DNA of 64,000 nucleotides, taken from positions 108,846 through 172,845 of the forward strand of contig JANJUV010000005.1 in the NCBI GenBank assembly GCA_024710405.1. Reading direction: 5' to 3'. A model generated the notes under the pieces. It was not told where the DNA came from. It saw only the letters and a program-made list of their open reading frames with translations, and ran no database searches. The stretch is from Bacteroidales bacterium. Its GTDB lineage: Bacteria; Bacteroidota; Bacteroidia; Bacteroidales; F082. The position numbers and the translations under genes were made by a program. Below, one piece after another: positions 44,784-52,481 of this stretch; the first letter of the stretch is position 1, and each line of letters starts with the position of its first letter.

Positions 44784-46978
44784 CAACCGAAAATCTGAGG
44801 GATTATCTGCTCACATTCAGGCAGGGTGTCAGCAACAGCTACACCCAAATCTTTTTTGCCCGGAACAGCCGCATGGGTATTCTGCTGATGTTGGTCACCC
44901 TGTTCGACCTGTATGCCGGACTCAGCGGCTTTATCGCCGTGGCGGCAGCCAATCTGGCCGCCAGTCTGTCGGGCCTCAGCAGGCAACAGATTATCAGCGG
45001 CCTGTATGGTTTTAACCCGCTGCTTGTGGGTCTTGGTCTCGGGGTGTATTATGAGCCCGGATTTGTGTTTTTCATTGTACTTGTTTTCGTGGCCCTGTTT
45101 ACACTTTTCGTCACAGTAGCTCTGGAGGGCATGCTGTCAAAATACGGGCTGCCCTATCTGAGCCTGCCCTTTCTGGCCGGTATCTGGATCGTTACGCTGA
45201 GCACCCGTCAGATACCAAACCTGGAAATCAGCGAAAGAGGCATTTATACCCTTAACGAAATGTATGCGCTGGGCGGAACTCCCATGCTGCAACTTTACGA
45301 ATGGTCGAACAACCTGCAGTGGCCTATGGCTGTCAAAGCATATTTCAGGTCGCTTGGGGCTATCTTTTTTCAGTATCATCTCTTCGCCGGATTGCTGGTA
45401 GCCATCGGGCTGCTGATCTGGTCGAGACTGGCTTTCCTGTATTCAGTACTGGGGTTTGCTGCTGCATATTTGTTCTACCTTTTTACAGGAATTGCATTCA
45501 CTGAATTAAGCTACAGTTATATCGGTTTCAATTTTATACTTACCGCCATTGCCATTGGTGCTTTTTTTCTGGTTCCTTCGGCCTACTCTCTGCTGTGGGT
45601 GATCATCTCTATCCCATTACTGGCGTTTCTGACACTCAGCGGCACAACAGTGCTGGAGATATTCCAGATGCCTGTGTTTTCGCTGCCGTTCAATCTGGTT
45701 GTCTTGGTGTTGCTGTATCAGTTCAGGGTGCGCGAACGATATTTACAAAAACCCGGATTGGTGCTTTTTCAGCAGTTCAGCCCCGAGAAAAACCTCTACA
45801 GCAGTCTGGTGAACCAGCACAGGATGCTGCATCTGGGAAAAATTCCATTGAGATTGCCTTTCTGGGGCACATGGCAGGTGACTCAGGGGGTCAACGGCCA
45901 ACACACGCATAAAGAGTCGTGGAAATACGCCTGGGATTTTGAAATAACAGATGAGGACGGACTTACCTACCAGAATGACGGGTCGAAACCCGAAGATTAT
46001 TATTGTTTCGGCAAACCGGTGCTGTCTCCTGCCGACGGATACATCAGCATGGTTGCCGACGGCATTCCGGATAATGCTGTTGGCGATGCCAACCTGAAAA
46101 ACAACTGGGGAAATTCGGTGGTGATCTTCCATGCGAACGGTTTGTTCTCGCAACTGAGCCACCTCAAAAACGGAAGTGTGTGTGTGCAAAAAGGCCAGTT
46201 TGTGAAGAGTGGCGAACAGGTGGCTTCTTGCGGAAACTCAGGCAGATCGCCCTATCCGCATTTGCATGTTCAATTTCAATCAGCCGCCGAAATCGGTTCC
46301 CCTACCCTGGATTATCCTTTTGCTTCTTATGTCACCCGCGATAAGGACAAACTGATCTTCCATTCCTCCGATCAACCCGCTATAAAGGAGCAGGTAATGG
46401 CGATTCAACCTCATCATCTGATTGGAAATGCATTTCATTTTATCCCGCGTCAGGAACTGATATGGGAGGAAGAAGATGTTACGGATGCAGTACACCGTTG
46501 GGTGGTGGAAACAAATGCGTTCAACGAGAGTTGCCTTAAGTGCCTTGAGACAGGTGCCAAAGCATGGTTTGTGCGGCCAAACGACATGTTTATGTTCACC
46601 CATTTCGAGGGGGATACAAGAAGCCTGCTCTATCAATTCTATCTGGCTGCTTATCAGGTAGTGACAGCAGATTGCCCCTCACTAAGGCTGGAAGAAGAAA
46701 TTACCCTTTCGGTATATCCCAACCGTTTACTGAAGTTCGTTCAGGACTTTGCCGCGCCCTTTTATCGTTTTCTGGGCATTACCTATAAACATACCCAGGG
46801 ACCAACGCGAAACACTATCGAAGGATCTGCTGTTGTGCTTCAATCAGAAGTTACCTCATCAGCTTTTGGCAGAATCAGAAAAAAAACGACATACAGGATC
46901 GTAGCTGACCAAAACGGTTTAGTCTCACTGAGTGTCATTGTTGATGAAACGCAAAAGAACTACAGACGTGTTGATTAA
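44780..46978 (+). CDS. Urea-transporter domain fused to M23 peptidase
   Basis: 732 residues. Residues ~10-320 form a ten-helix urea transporter (UT) domain with two repeats ('GFNPLLVGLGLGVYYEPG' near 77 and 'GFNFILTAIAIGAFF' near 249). A linker leads to an M23/LytM domain (~355-500) with the zinc ligands His377 region and Asp386 ('THKESWKYAWDFEI') and the HxH motif 'PHLHVQF' (494-496). A third ~230-residue domain of unknown fold ends the protein. UT proteins conduct urea or similar small amides. Fusion of a channel to a cell-wall or peptide-cleaving metallopeptidase is unusual. Start overlaps the decarboxylase stop (ATGA). Confidence 0.88.
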   Translation: MTTENLRDYLLTFRQGVSNSYTQIFFARNSRMGILLMLVTLFDLYAGLSGFIAVAAANLAASLSGLSRQQIISGLYGFNPLLVGLGLGVYYEPGFVFFIVLVFVALFTLFVTVALEGMLSKYGLPYLSLPFLAGIWIVTLSTRQIPNLEISERGIYTLNEMYALGGTPMLQLYEWSNNLQWPMAVKAYFRSLGAIFFQYHLFAGLLVAIGLLIWSRLAFLYSVLGFAAAYLFYLFTGIAFTELSYSYIGFNFILTAIAIGAFFLVPSAYSLLWVIISIPLLAFLTLSGTTVLEIFQMPVFSLPFNLVVLVLLYQFRVRERYLQKPGLVLFQQFSPEKNLYSSLVNQHRMLHLGKIPLRLPFWGTWQVTQGVNGQHTHKESWKYAWDFEITDEDGLTYQNDGSKPEDYYCFGKPVLSPADGYISMVADGIPDNAVGDANLKNNWGNSVVIFHANGLFSQLSHLKNGSVCVQKGQFVKSGEQVASCGNSGRSPYPHLHVQFQSAAEIGSPTLDYPFASYVTRDKDKLIFHSSDQPAIKEQVMAIQPHHLIGNAFHFIPRQELIWEEEDVTDAVHRWVVETNAFNESCLKCLETGAKAWFVRPNDMFMFTHFEGDTRSLLYQFYLAAYQVVTADCPSLRLEEEITLSVYPNRLLKFVQDFAAPFYRFLGITYKHTQGPTRNTIEGSAVVLQSEVTSSAFGRIRKKTTYRIVADQNGLVSLSVIVDETQKNYRRVD

Positions 46979-48455
46979 ACCGGTTAAATATTCGTCAGTA
47001 TTGCTATTCCTGGTGTTCCTGCAAACGGTTCGCAGTCAGGATATGAATAACGAAACGGGATTCAGGGCAAACGACAGTGCCACTTATGCCATGTACCTGC
47101 AGGGCGACTGGGACGGGCTTATCCGTCTCGGAAACAGTATGTTGCGTGATGGCATTGACTATCCTTACCTGCGCACACGTTTGGGAACGGCATATTTCTA
47201 CAGCCAAAACTACAGCCGGTCAGCAAGCGAGTTTGACAAAGCACTCAGGATGAATGCTTACGACCCTTACGCACTGTTGATGCAGTATTATGCCCTTGAG
47301 GCCGTTCTGAAACAAACGGAAGCCGGAAGCGTGTGCAGAAAAATGCCCCCCTCACTCCAAAAACAGACACAAAAAAGTAGTCGGTTCAGGCTGCGTGAAG
47401 CACATGTGGATGCAGGTTATATTTCCCGTCAGGGAGAATCAGTCATGTCAGCACAACAACTGATGGGAAACGACAGCCTTTATGGTGAAGAACTGTTGTA
47501 CCAATCCGGCCTTTTCACGGATGCAGGCCTGTTGATGCAATTTTATCCCGGGATAAACCTGTATGCCGGCATCCAGCTGGTGAATCCCGAAGTACACAAC
47601 CGTTTTGCTTATTTCAGATCATGGCCGGTCACCGATACCATCATTAGCAGCGACGGGTTCGACAGTTATTATTACCGTCTTGATTCTCGTGCAATTGACA
47701 CCGTTTACAGCCACAAGATCCGTCAAACCTCCTTTTACACCCAACTAAATTACGCGCCTTCAGCCCGAGTGCGTCTGACGGTATCAGCACACCTGATGCA
47801 GGTTAAACGACCCTACACTGCGGGGTTTCTGGAAGAACGCTTCTGGAGCGATACAGCCTGGGTGAATACTACCACCGGCGAAGTTTCAATGATCGAGGTG
47901 CCTCTGGGGACTTATTCATTTGTGAACAAGGAAGATAAATTTACTGACTGGTCAGCCGGAGCTGAAATACGGCTGCATTCAGGTATCATCACAGGCGATG
48001 CAGGAGTTTATCTCACAGAAACCTACAGGCAGAAAACACTTCAGATGCAGGGCGGTATCATGCTGATGCCATACGGAAACATGAATTTTTACACCCACAC
48101 GCGTGTTGCGCTGCTGCACACTGAAGGTGCAAACAATATCGTTTTCAAACAAAGTGCGGGCGGCAGGCTATTGGGGCCTGTCTGGCTCGAAGCAAGCCTG
48201 ACTTCCGGTCAGGCAGGGCGTTTTGCCGATCAGTCGGCCTATCTGGTGTTTAACAGTCCCGATGAACCACAATTGCGTACCGAAGCCGTGTGTACCATCA
48301 TCCTGACAAACAAGTTGCAGCTGAGCCTGCGTCACCACTTTCAGAACCTCAACCATAAATACTACAGCTACGACACTGAAAAGGCAGGCATGACCACCAA
48401 AGAATACACCATACAAACACATACACTAACAGGAGGAATCAAATGGATTTTCTGA
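46944..48455 (+). CDS. Outer-membrane barrel protein with N-terminal TPR
   Basis: 503 residues from the ATG at 46944, overlapping the preceding gene by 35 bases. A signal peptide (SSVLLFLVFLQTVRSQ) is followed by TPR-like helices (~50-140, 'LGTAYFYSQNYSRSASEFDK') and then ~330 residues of alternating strands typical of an outer-membrane barrel, ending 'HTLTGGIKWIF' with the terminal Phe required for barrel assembly. It may be the outer-membrane exit or entry path for the product of this operon. No closer family was recognised. Confidence 0.8.
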   Translation: MKRKRTTDVLIKPVKYSSVLLFLVFLQTVRSQDMNNETGFRANDSATYAMYLQGDWDGLIRLGNSMLRDGIDYPYLRTRLGTAYFYSQNYSRSASEFDKALRMNAYDPYALLMQYYALEAVLKQTEAGSVCRKMPPSLQKQTQKSSRFRLREAHVDAGYISRQGESVMSAQQLMGNDSLYGEELLYQSGLFTDAGLLMQFYPGINLYAGIQLVNPEVHNRFAYFRSWPVTDTIISSDGFDSYYYRLDSRAIDTVYSHKIRQTSFYTQLNYAPSARVRLTVSAHLMQVKRPYTAGFLEERFWSDTAWVNTTTGEVSMIEVPLGTYSFVNKEDKFTDWSAGAEIRLHSGIITGDAGVYLTETYRQKTLQMQGGIMLMPYGNMNFYTHTRVALLHTEGANNIVFKQSAGGRLLGPVWLEASLTSGQAGRFADQSAYLVFNSPDEPQLRTEAVCTIILTNKLQLSLRHHFQNLNHKYYSYDTEKAGMTTKEYTIQTHTLTGGIKWIF

Positions 48456-49060
48456 AAACAAGATTATGGATCATCATGCTGTTGTTTTCAACCACAGCAA
48501 ACACACAGGATTTCGACAGCCAGCTGAAGGCATTTGCCAATGCCTACACTTTTGAAGCAGAGGGCAAATACAAAGAAGCCATCAACGAATTACAAAAAGT
48601 GTATCAGGAAGGCAGCTACGAAATCAGTCTGAGGTTGGGCTGGCTGTTGTATCTTGACGGGAGACACACCGAGTCGCTGGCCCACTATCAAAGATGTATC
48701 GAAATCAGGCCATTGTCGGCAGAAGCACGTTTTGGATATGTGAATCCGGCAGCATCGCTGGGAATGTGGCAGCAAGTAGCTGTTCAATACAACGAAATTC
48801 TGAAAGCAGAGCCTATGAACACGCTGGCAAACTACAGGTTAGGTCTGATGGCTTATGAACGGGAAGACTTTGCAACTGCGCTGAAATACTTCGATAAGGT
48901 AATTAACCTATACCCATTTGATTACGATACGGCAATTATGGTGGCATGGACGCAGTACCGGCTGGGCAAGCTTCGTGAAGCACGGATTATGTTTCAGAAG
49001 GCACTCCTGATAAAACCCTCGGACAGCAGTGCCGCTGAGGGATTAAAACTGATTAAATAG
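48443..49060 (+). CDS. Periplasmic TPR protein
   Basis: 205 residues with a signal peptide (LWIIMLLFSTTANTQ) and five to six TPR units from ~25 to the end ('GKYKEAINELQKVYQEGSYE', 'DGRHTESLAHYQRCIEIRPL', 'REDFATALKYFDKVINLYPF', 'LGKLREARIMFQKALLIKPS'). It overlaps the barrel gene by 13 bases and is the last gene of the operon. It probably binds the barrel or the peptidase in the periplasm. Confidence 0.85.
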   Translation: MDFLKTRLWIIMLLFSTTANTQDFDSQLKAFANAYTFEAEGKYKEAINELQKVYQEGSYEISLRLGWLLYLDGRHTESLAHYQRCIEIRPLSAEARFGYVNPAASLGMWQQVAVQYNEILKAEPMNTLANYRLGLMAYEREDFATALKYFDKVINLYPFDYDTAIMVAWTQYRLGKLREARIMFQKALLIKPSDSSAAEGLKLIK

Positions 49061-49110
49061 GTTGCTCAGTAAAGCGTCTGAAGTTTGCATAGATCCAAAA
49101 GCATTCAAAA

Positions 49111-49752
49111 CTATGAACAACCACCGGCCACTGCTTTTTTCTTGCCCTGAGGTTTGGGTTTCGGGATAGGTGTTGTTGTAGCGGGTTTGCTTTCAGATGG
49201 CGCAAGTCCGCCACCACCAAGCGCCTGGCTGGCGCCCATCCGGAAGTCGTATCGGGCCAGTTCATCATCGGGACTGGTTGAGGCAGGCCGCTCCGGATTA
49301 AGGATCGCTTCGGCCCAGTAGTTGAGCCCCCCACGCAGCACATAGTTGTTTTCATATCCCAATTGCCTCACCAACATCCAGGCTTCATTGGCCTGAGTAG
49401 TGCCATTGGAATAGAAAACGTTGGTCATGATGTCCTGATTTAATACGTCCACAAATTCCGCAGCAAGTATATTGTCAATAGGGATGTTGATGGCACCCGG
49501 AAGGCTGAACTTTTCAAATTCTGTTACCGGACGCACGTCAATCAATTGGAGGGTAGGTTCCTTCTCCACGATCATCTGAGCTATTTGTTCGGGTTCAAGA
49601 TATTGTGTGCCGCTCTTTATTTCATCAAGGATTTGTTCGGCGGTGAGTTTGAAAGGCGTGGTTGTGTTGCGCGGAACAGCGGCAATGATAAGCCCGAGCA
49701 TCAGGATCAGGGCTGTAGTGAGCAGCCTGGGCGAAAATTCAAAGGTTTTCAT
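49111..49752 (-). CDS. Rhodanese-fold protein lacking the catalytic cysteine
   Basis: 213 residues with an N-terminal membrane anchor or signal (LTTALILMLGLIIAAV), a rhodanese domain (~55-155: 'LQLIDVRPVTEFEKFSLPGA', 'GYENNYVLRGGLNYW') and a Lys/Pro-rich tail ending GGCS. In rhodaneses the active-site loop begins with Cys; here it is 'VFYSNGTTQANEAW', with Ser at that place. The only Cys left is in the C-terminal GGCS tail. It may carry sulfur on that Cys or merely bind a partner. It is the last gene of the sulfur-reductase operon, 25 bases after the YeeE gene. Confidence 0.88.
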   Translation of the reverse strand: MKTFEFSPRLLTTALILMLGLIIAAVPRNTTTPFKLTAEQILDEIKSGTQYLEPEQIAQMIVEKEPTLQLIDVRPVTEFEKFSLPGAINIPIDNILAAEFVDVLNQDIMTNVFYSNGTTQANEAWMLVRQLGYENNYVLRGGLNYWAEAILNPERPASTSPDDELARYDFRMGASQALGGGGLAPSESKPATTTPIPKPKPQGKKKAVAGGCS

Positions 49753-49777
49753 AGTCGGAAAAAATTAAGTTTCGTAA

Positions 49778-50380
49778 TTAATAATCTTCGCGTGGGAATT
49801 TTTTTTCGGCCCACTCGCCTCCCCAAAACATAAATGCTGCGGCAATAATCACCAGCAACACCGTTAGACCTTCAGAGATACCAAAATACTCTGAGATTCT
49901 CGGGCTTCCTAAAAATCCGGCTTTGTAAACATCTTCCCACAGGCTGTATCCTTCTCCAAAAATAAATACGCCAATAAACAGGCCTATGATGAACACCCAG
50001 GCATCAATTTTTCCTATAGCTGCGCCACAAAAGCTGGTTCCAGGACAAAAGCCGCCCATGATAAAACCGGCACCCATGACCACCCCGCCCAGTATGGCAG
50101 AATGAACGAAGGTTTCGTTTACATAGATCAGGCTGAGATCAACCCAGCCAAACAAGCTGAAAAACAGCAGCCCAAGCATAGCAGTTATTGCCCCTGTGAA
50201 AAACACCTTTAACACAACTGTATCATAACCATAAAACATACCTGCCAGTTTGCGGCTCGAAGAAAATCCGGCTTGCTCAAGGACAAATCCAAAGCCAATG
50301 CCAATAAAAAATGCCAGAAACAGGTTGGTGTTTTCTGTAATTACTTCATAAACAACTAATGGTCCCATATCATTGATCAA
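49778..50380 (-). CDS. YeeE/YedE-family transporter half (second)
   Basis: 200 residues, about five membrane helices. The family Cys motif is 'GGFCPGTSFCGAAIGKIDAW', and the N-terminal repeat motif is 'FVLEQAGFSSSRKLAGM'. Members such as TsuA import thiosulfate by relaying it along conserved cysteines; here the transporter is split into two genes, as is common in Bacteroidota (YeeE/YedE pairs). It lies 16 bases after the other half. Confidence 0.88.
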   Translation of the reverse strand: MINDMGPLVVYEVITENTNLFLAFFIGIGFGFVLEQAGFSSSRKLAGMFYGYDTVVLKVFFTGAITAMLGLLFFSLFGWVDLSLIYVNETFVHSAILGGVVMGAGFIMGGFCPGTSFCGAAIGKIDAWVFIIGLFIGVFIFGEGYSLWEDVYKAGFLGSPRISEYFGISEGLTVLLVIIAAAFMFWGGEWAEKKFPREDY

Positions 50381-50396
50381 TTAAAGCGATGAATAC

Positions 50397-50921
50397 TCAA
50401 ATCCATAATTTCCTGAAAAAATAAGCCAGCATGAACGCAGTGCCAAATATGGCCGCCATGGAAATAAATCCGCCAAGCGACAATACCGCCATCCCACTAA
50501 GTGCCGATCCGCTGGTGCAGCCCCGCCCGAATTGCGAGCCTAAACCAAACAATATCCCCCCTGCCAACGCAAAAATCAGGCGCCTGCGGGAGGTTATTTT
50601 TGGGCTGTGTTCGACCTTCCATGTAAGCCTGTGGCTGATGATGCCTGACAGGAATCCGCCAACAACCACCCCCAGCATCTGGTACACCAGCCACGAATTC
50701 AAGGGATTGCTTCCATGAGCTTCTCCATAGCTGTTGTAAAATGTTTTTGCTTCGGCATGTGCCGGGGCTATGGTTTCCACACTGGCAACGATAGCACTTT
50801 TGACTGCGCCGCTTGCCCCCAGCCCCCTGCCCGAAATAACATTGGCTGCAAGCACCACCAAACCCAGCAAGACTCCTGCCAGGTATGGGTTCATATAAGG
50901 TTTCACAGTTTTCTTTTCCAT
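50397..50921 (-). CDS. YeeE/YedE-family transporter half (first)
   Basis: 174 residues, four to five membrane helices. Motifs 'GRGLGASGAVKSAIVASVET' and 'GSQFGRGCTSGSALSGMAVL' (with one conserved Cys) mark the YeeE/YedE family. Together with the following gene it should form a complete sulfur-compound permease, feeding thiosulfate, sulfide or persulfide into or out of the cytosol beside the molybdoenzyme. Confidence 0.88.
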   Translation of the reverse strand: MEKKTVKPYMNPYLAGVLLGLVVLAANVISGRGLGASGAVKSAIVASVETIAPAHAEAKTFYNSYGEAHGSNPLNSWLVYQMLGVVVGGFLSGIISHRLTWKVEHSPKITSRRRLIFALAGGILFGLGSQFGRGCTSGSALSGMAVLSLGGFISMAAIFGTAFMLAYFFRKLWI

Positions 50922-50980
50922 AAGACGTTCAATTGTTTTCTAAATGTCTGTATCTAAATGATCTTTTATTTTTGTTACAG

Positions 50981-51922
50981 CTAATAAAGCCATCTGCTTT
51001 CCTGACCGGCATAAGCAATGATAAACCTGAAAATAAACCCACCAATGATCACCAGGGTGGGGGCAATCAGATGGGGCACCCTGAATCCCCGGAGTTCAAG
51101 AAACTCGAGCACAGCGGGAATGACAAGACCTAGAGTTACCACAAACAGCCAGAAAGGCGTAGTATATGGTCCGCCAAGGAACAGCGATGCAGCATCAATA
51201 TGCACCTGAGTTGAGGCTAAAAAACCCATAAACATGTGAACAATCAAAAATATTTCTATACCGATCAACATCAGGTCAATACGCGCAAACACCATTCGCT
51301 CCCGGTGCGACTTACTCATGAAAATGATGACGGCTGCCCCGGTCGAAAGACCCGAAGCAAGAAACAATGGCCCAAGTATGGAGGTGTTCCACAAAGGCCG
51401 TGCGTTAAATGCCGAAAACAATATACCGGTATAAACTCCGAGGATCAATGAGAAAATCAGCAAAATCCAGGAAAGTGTCCTGATGTTTTTCCGGAAAAAA
51501 GCTTCAGCGGTATCAAGTAAACTATGTGGCCATTTCCAGCGGGGGAACAACTCACGAATGTTCAGGGCACACCAGATAAAGGAAATCGGAGTAACAACCA
51601 TAAGGGTCCAGGCACCCCACGACATGGGCGATTCCAAGCGAATGGTGGTGTATAGCCTCCAGAAATACAATTTGTGATTCAGGTCGAGAAACAGCGCAAT
51701 CAAGCCGATAATCAGAATAAATGGTGTAATAAAAGGGGCAATCTTTACCGCTGTTCGGTATTCGTTTTCTTTACCCAAAATGGTGTAGAGCGAGGCAAAA
51801 AACAAAATTCCTGCTGCCAGGCCGCCCAGGAACAAATATAGTGGAATGTGCCAATGCCAGATATGCAGGTTAGGGTCAACCAAATGGTTCATGCGCCCGC
51901 TAACAATAAGTTCTTCTCTCAT
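50981..51922 (-). CDS. nrfD: NrfD/PsrC-type membrane subunit
   Basis: 313 residues with eight to nine membrane helices and the NrfD/PsrC pattern ('WHIPLYLFLGGLAAGILFFA' at the N-terminus, 'SWGAWTLMVV', 'TGILFSAFNARPLWNTSILG'). It binds quinol or quinone in the inner membrane and passes electrons to or from the ferredoxin subunit encoded just upstream. It has no heme. With PsrA- and PsrB-like proteins it forms the complete periplasm-facing reductase complex. Confidence 0.92.
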   Translation of the reverse strand: MREELIVSGRMNHLVDPNLHIWHWHIPLYLFLGGLAAGILFFASLYTILGKENEYRTAVKIAPFITPFILIIGLIALFLDLNHKLYFWRLYTTIRLESPMSWGAWTLMVVTPISFIWCALNIRELFPRWKWPHSLLDTAEAFFRKNIRTLSWILLIFSLILGVYTGILFSAFNARPLWNTSILGPLFLASGLSTGAAVIIFMSKSHRERMVFARIDLMLIGIEIFLIVHMFMGFLASTQVHIDAASLFLGGPYTTPFWLFVVTLGLVIPAVLEFLELRGFRVPHLIAPTLVIIGGFIFRFIIAYAGQESRWLY

Positions 51923-51944
51923 GTTGTTCTATCTGAAGGGTTTG

Positions 51945-52481
51945 TCAAATCAGGAAGTAATGCTGTGGGCGTGTCCCGGCTTCAGGGATCAGGGTTTTCC
52001 ATTTGCGTTTTTTCAGCACTACGGATACTTCGCTGTTGGGGTCGTCCAGGTCGCCAAAATACATGCATTTGGTCGGGCAAACACTGACACAGGCAGGCTT
52101 CAACCCCTTTTCGACCCTGTTGTGAAGGCAGAAAGTACATTTATCCACATGTCCGTCGGGATGCGGAAAGCGGGCATCGTATGGGCATGAGGCAATGCAA
52201 GCCCCGCAACCGATACATTCATCAGGGGTAACCAATACTGTTCCGCCTTTGCTGTAGTGGCTGGCCCCTGTGGGGCAGCAGCGCACGCATGGCGAGTTGT
52301 CGCAATGGTTGCATCGCTCCGACCGGATCTCGAGTTCCAGCTGCGGATATGTGCCGTCTGTAACTTCAACAATCCAATCACGGCAATAACCAATAGGAAC
52401 ATTGTTTTCTGTCTGGCAGGCTACCACACAATCGCTGCAGCCTACACATTTTTTGGTATCTACGGCCATGGCGTACCTCAT
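51945..52481 (-). CDS. Four-cluster ferredoxin subunit (PsrB/NrfC type)
   Basis: 178 residues with four cysteine groups for [4Fe-4S] clusters: 'CVGCSDCVVACQ', 'CNHCDNSPCVRCCPTG', 'CIGCGACIASCP' and 'CTFCLHN...CVSVCP'. This is the electron-transfer subunit of the CISM (complex iron-sulfur molybdoenzyme) family. It has no signal peptide and reaches the periplasm with the Tat-exported catalytic subunit. It overlaps the molybdoenzyme gene by four bases. Confidence 0.95.
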   Translation of the reverse strand: MRYAMAVDTKKCVGCSDCVVACQTENNVPIGYCRDWIVEVTDGTYPQLELEIRSERCNHCDNSPCVRCCPTGASHYSKGGTVLVTPDECIGCGACIASCPYDARFPHPDGHVDKCTFCLHNRVEKGLKPACVSVCPTKCMYFGDLDDPNSEVSVVLKKRKWKTLIPEAGTRPQHYFLI

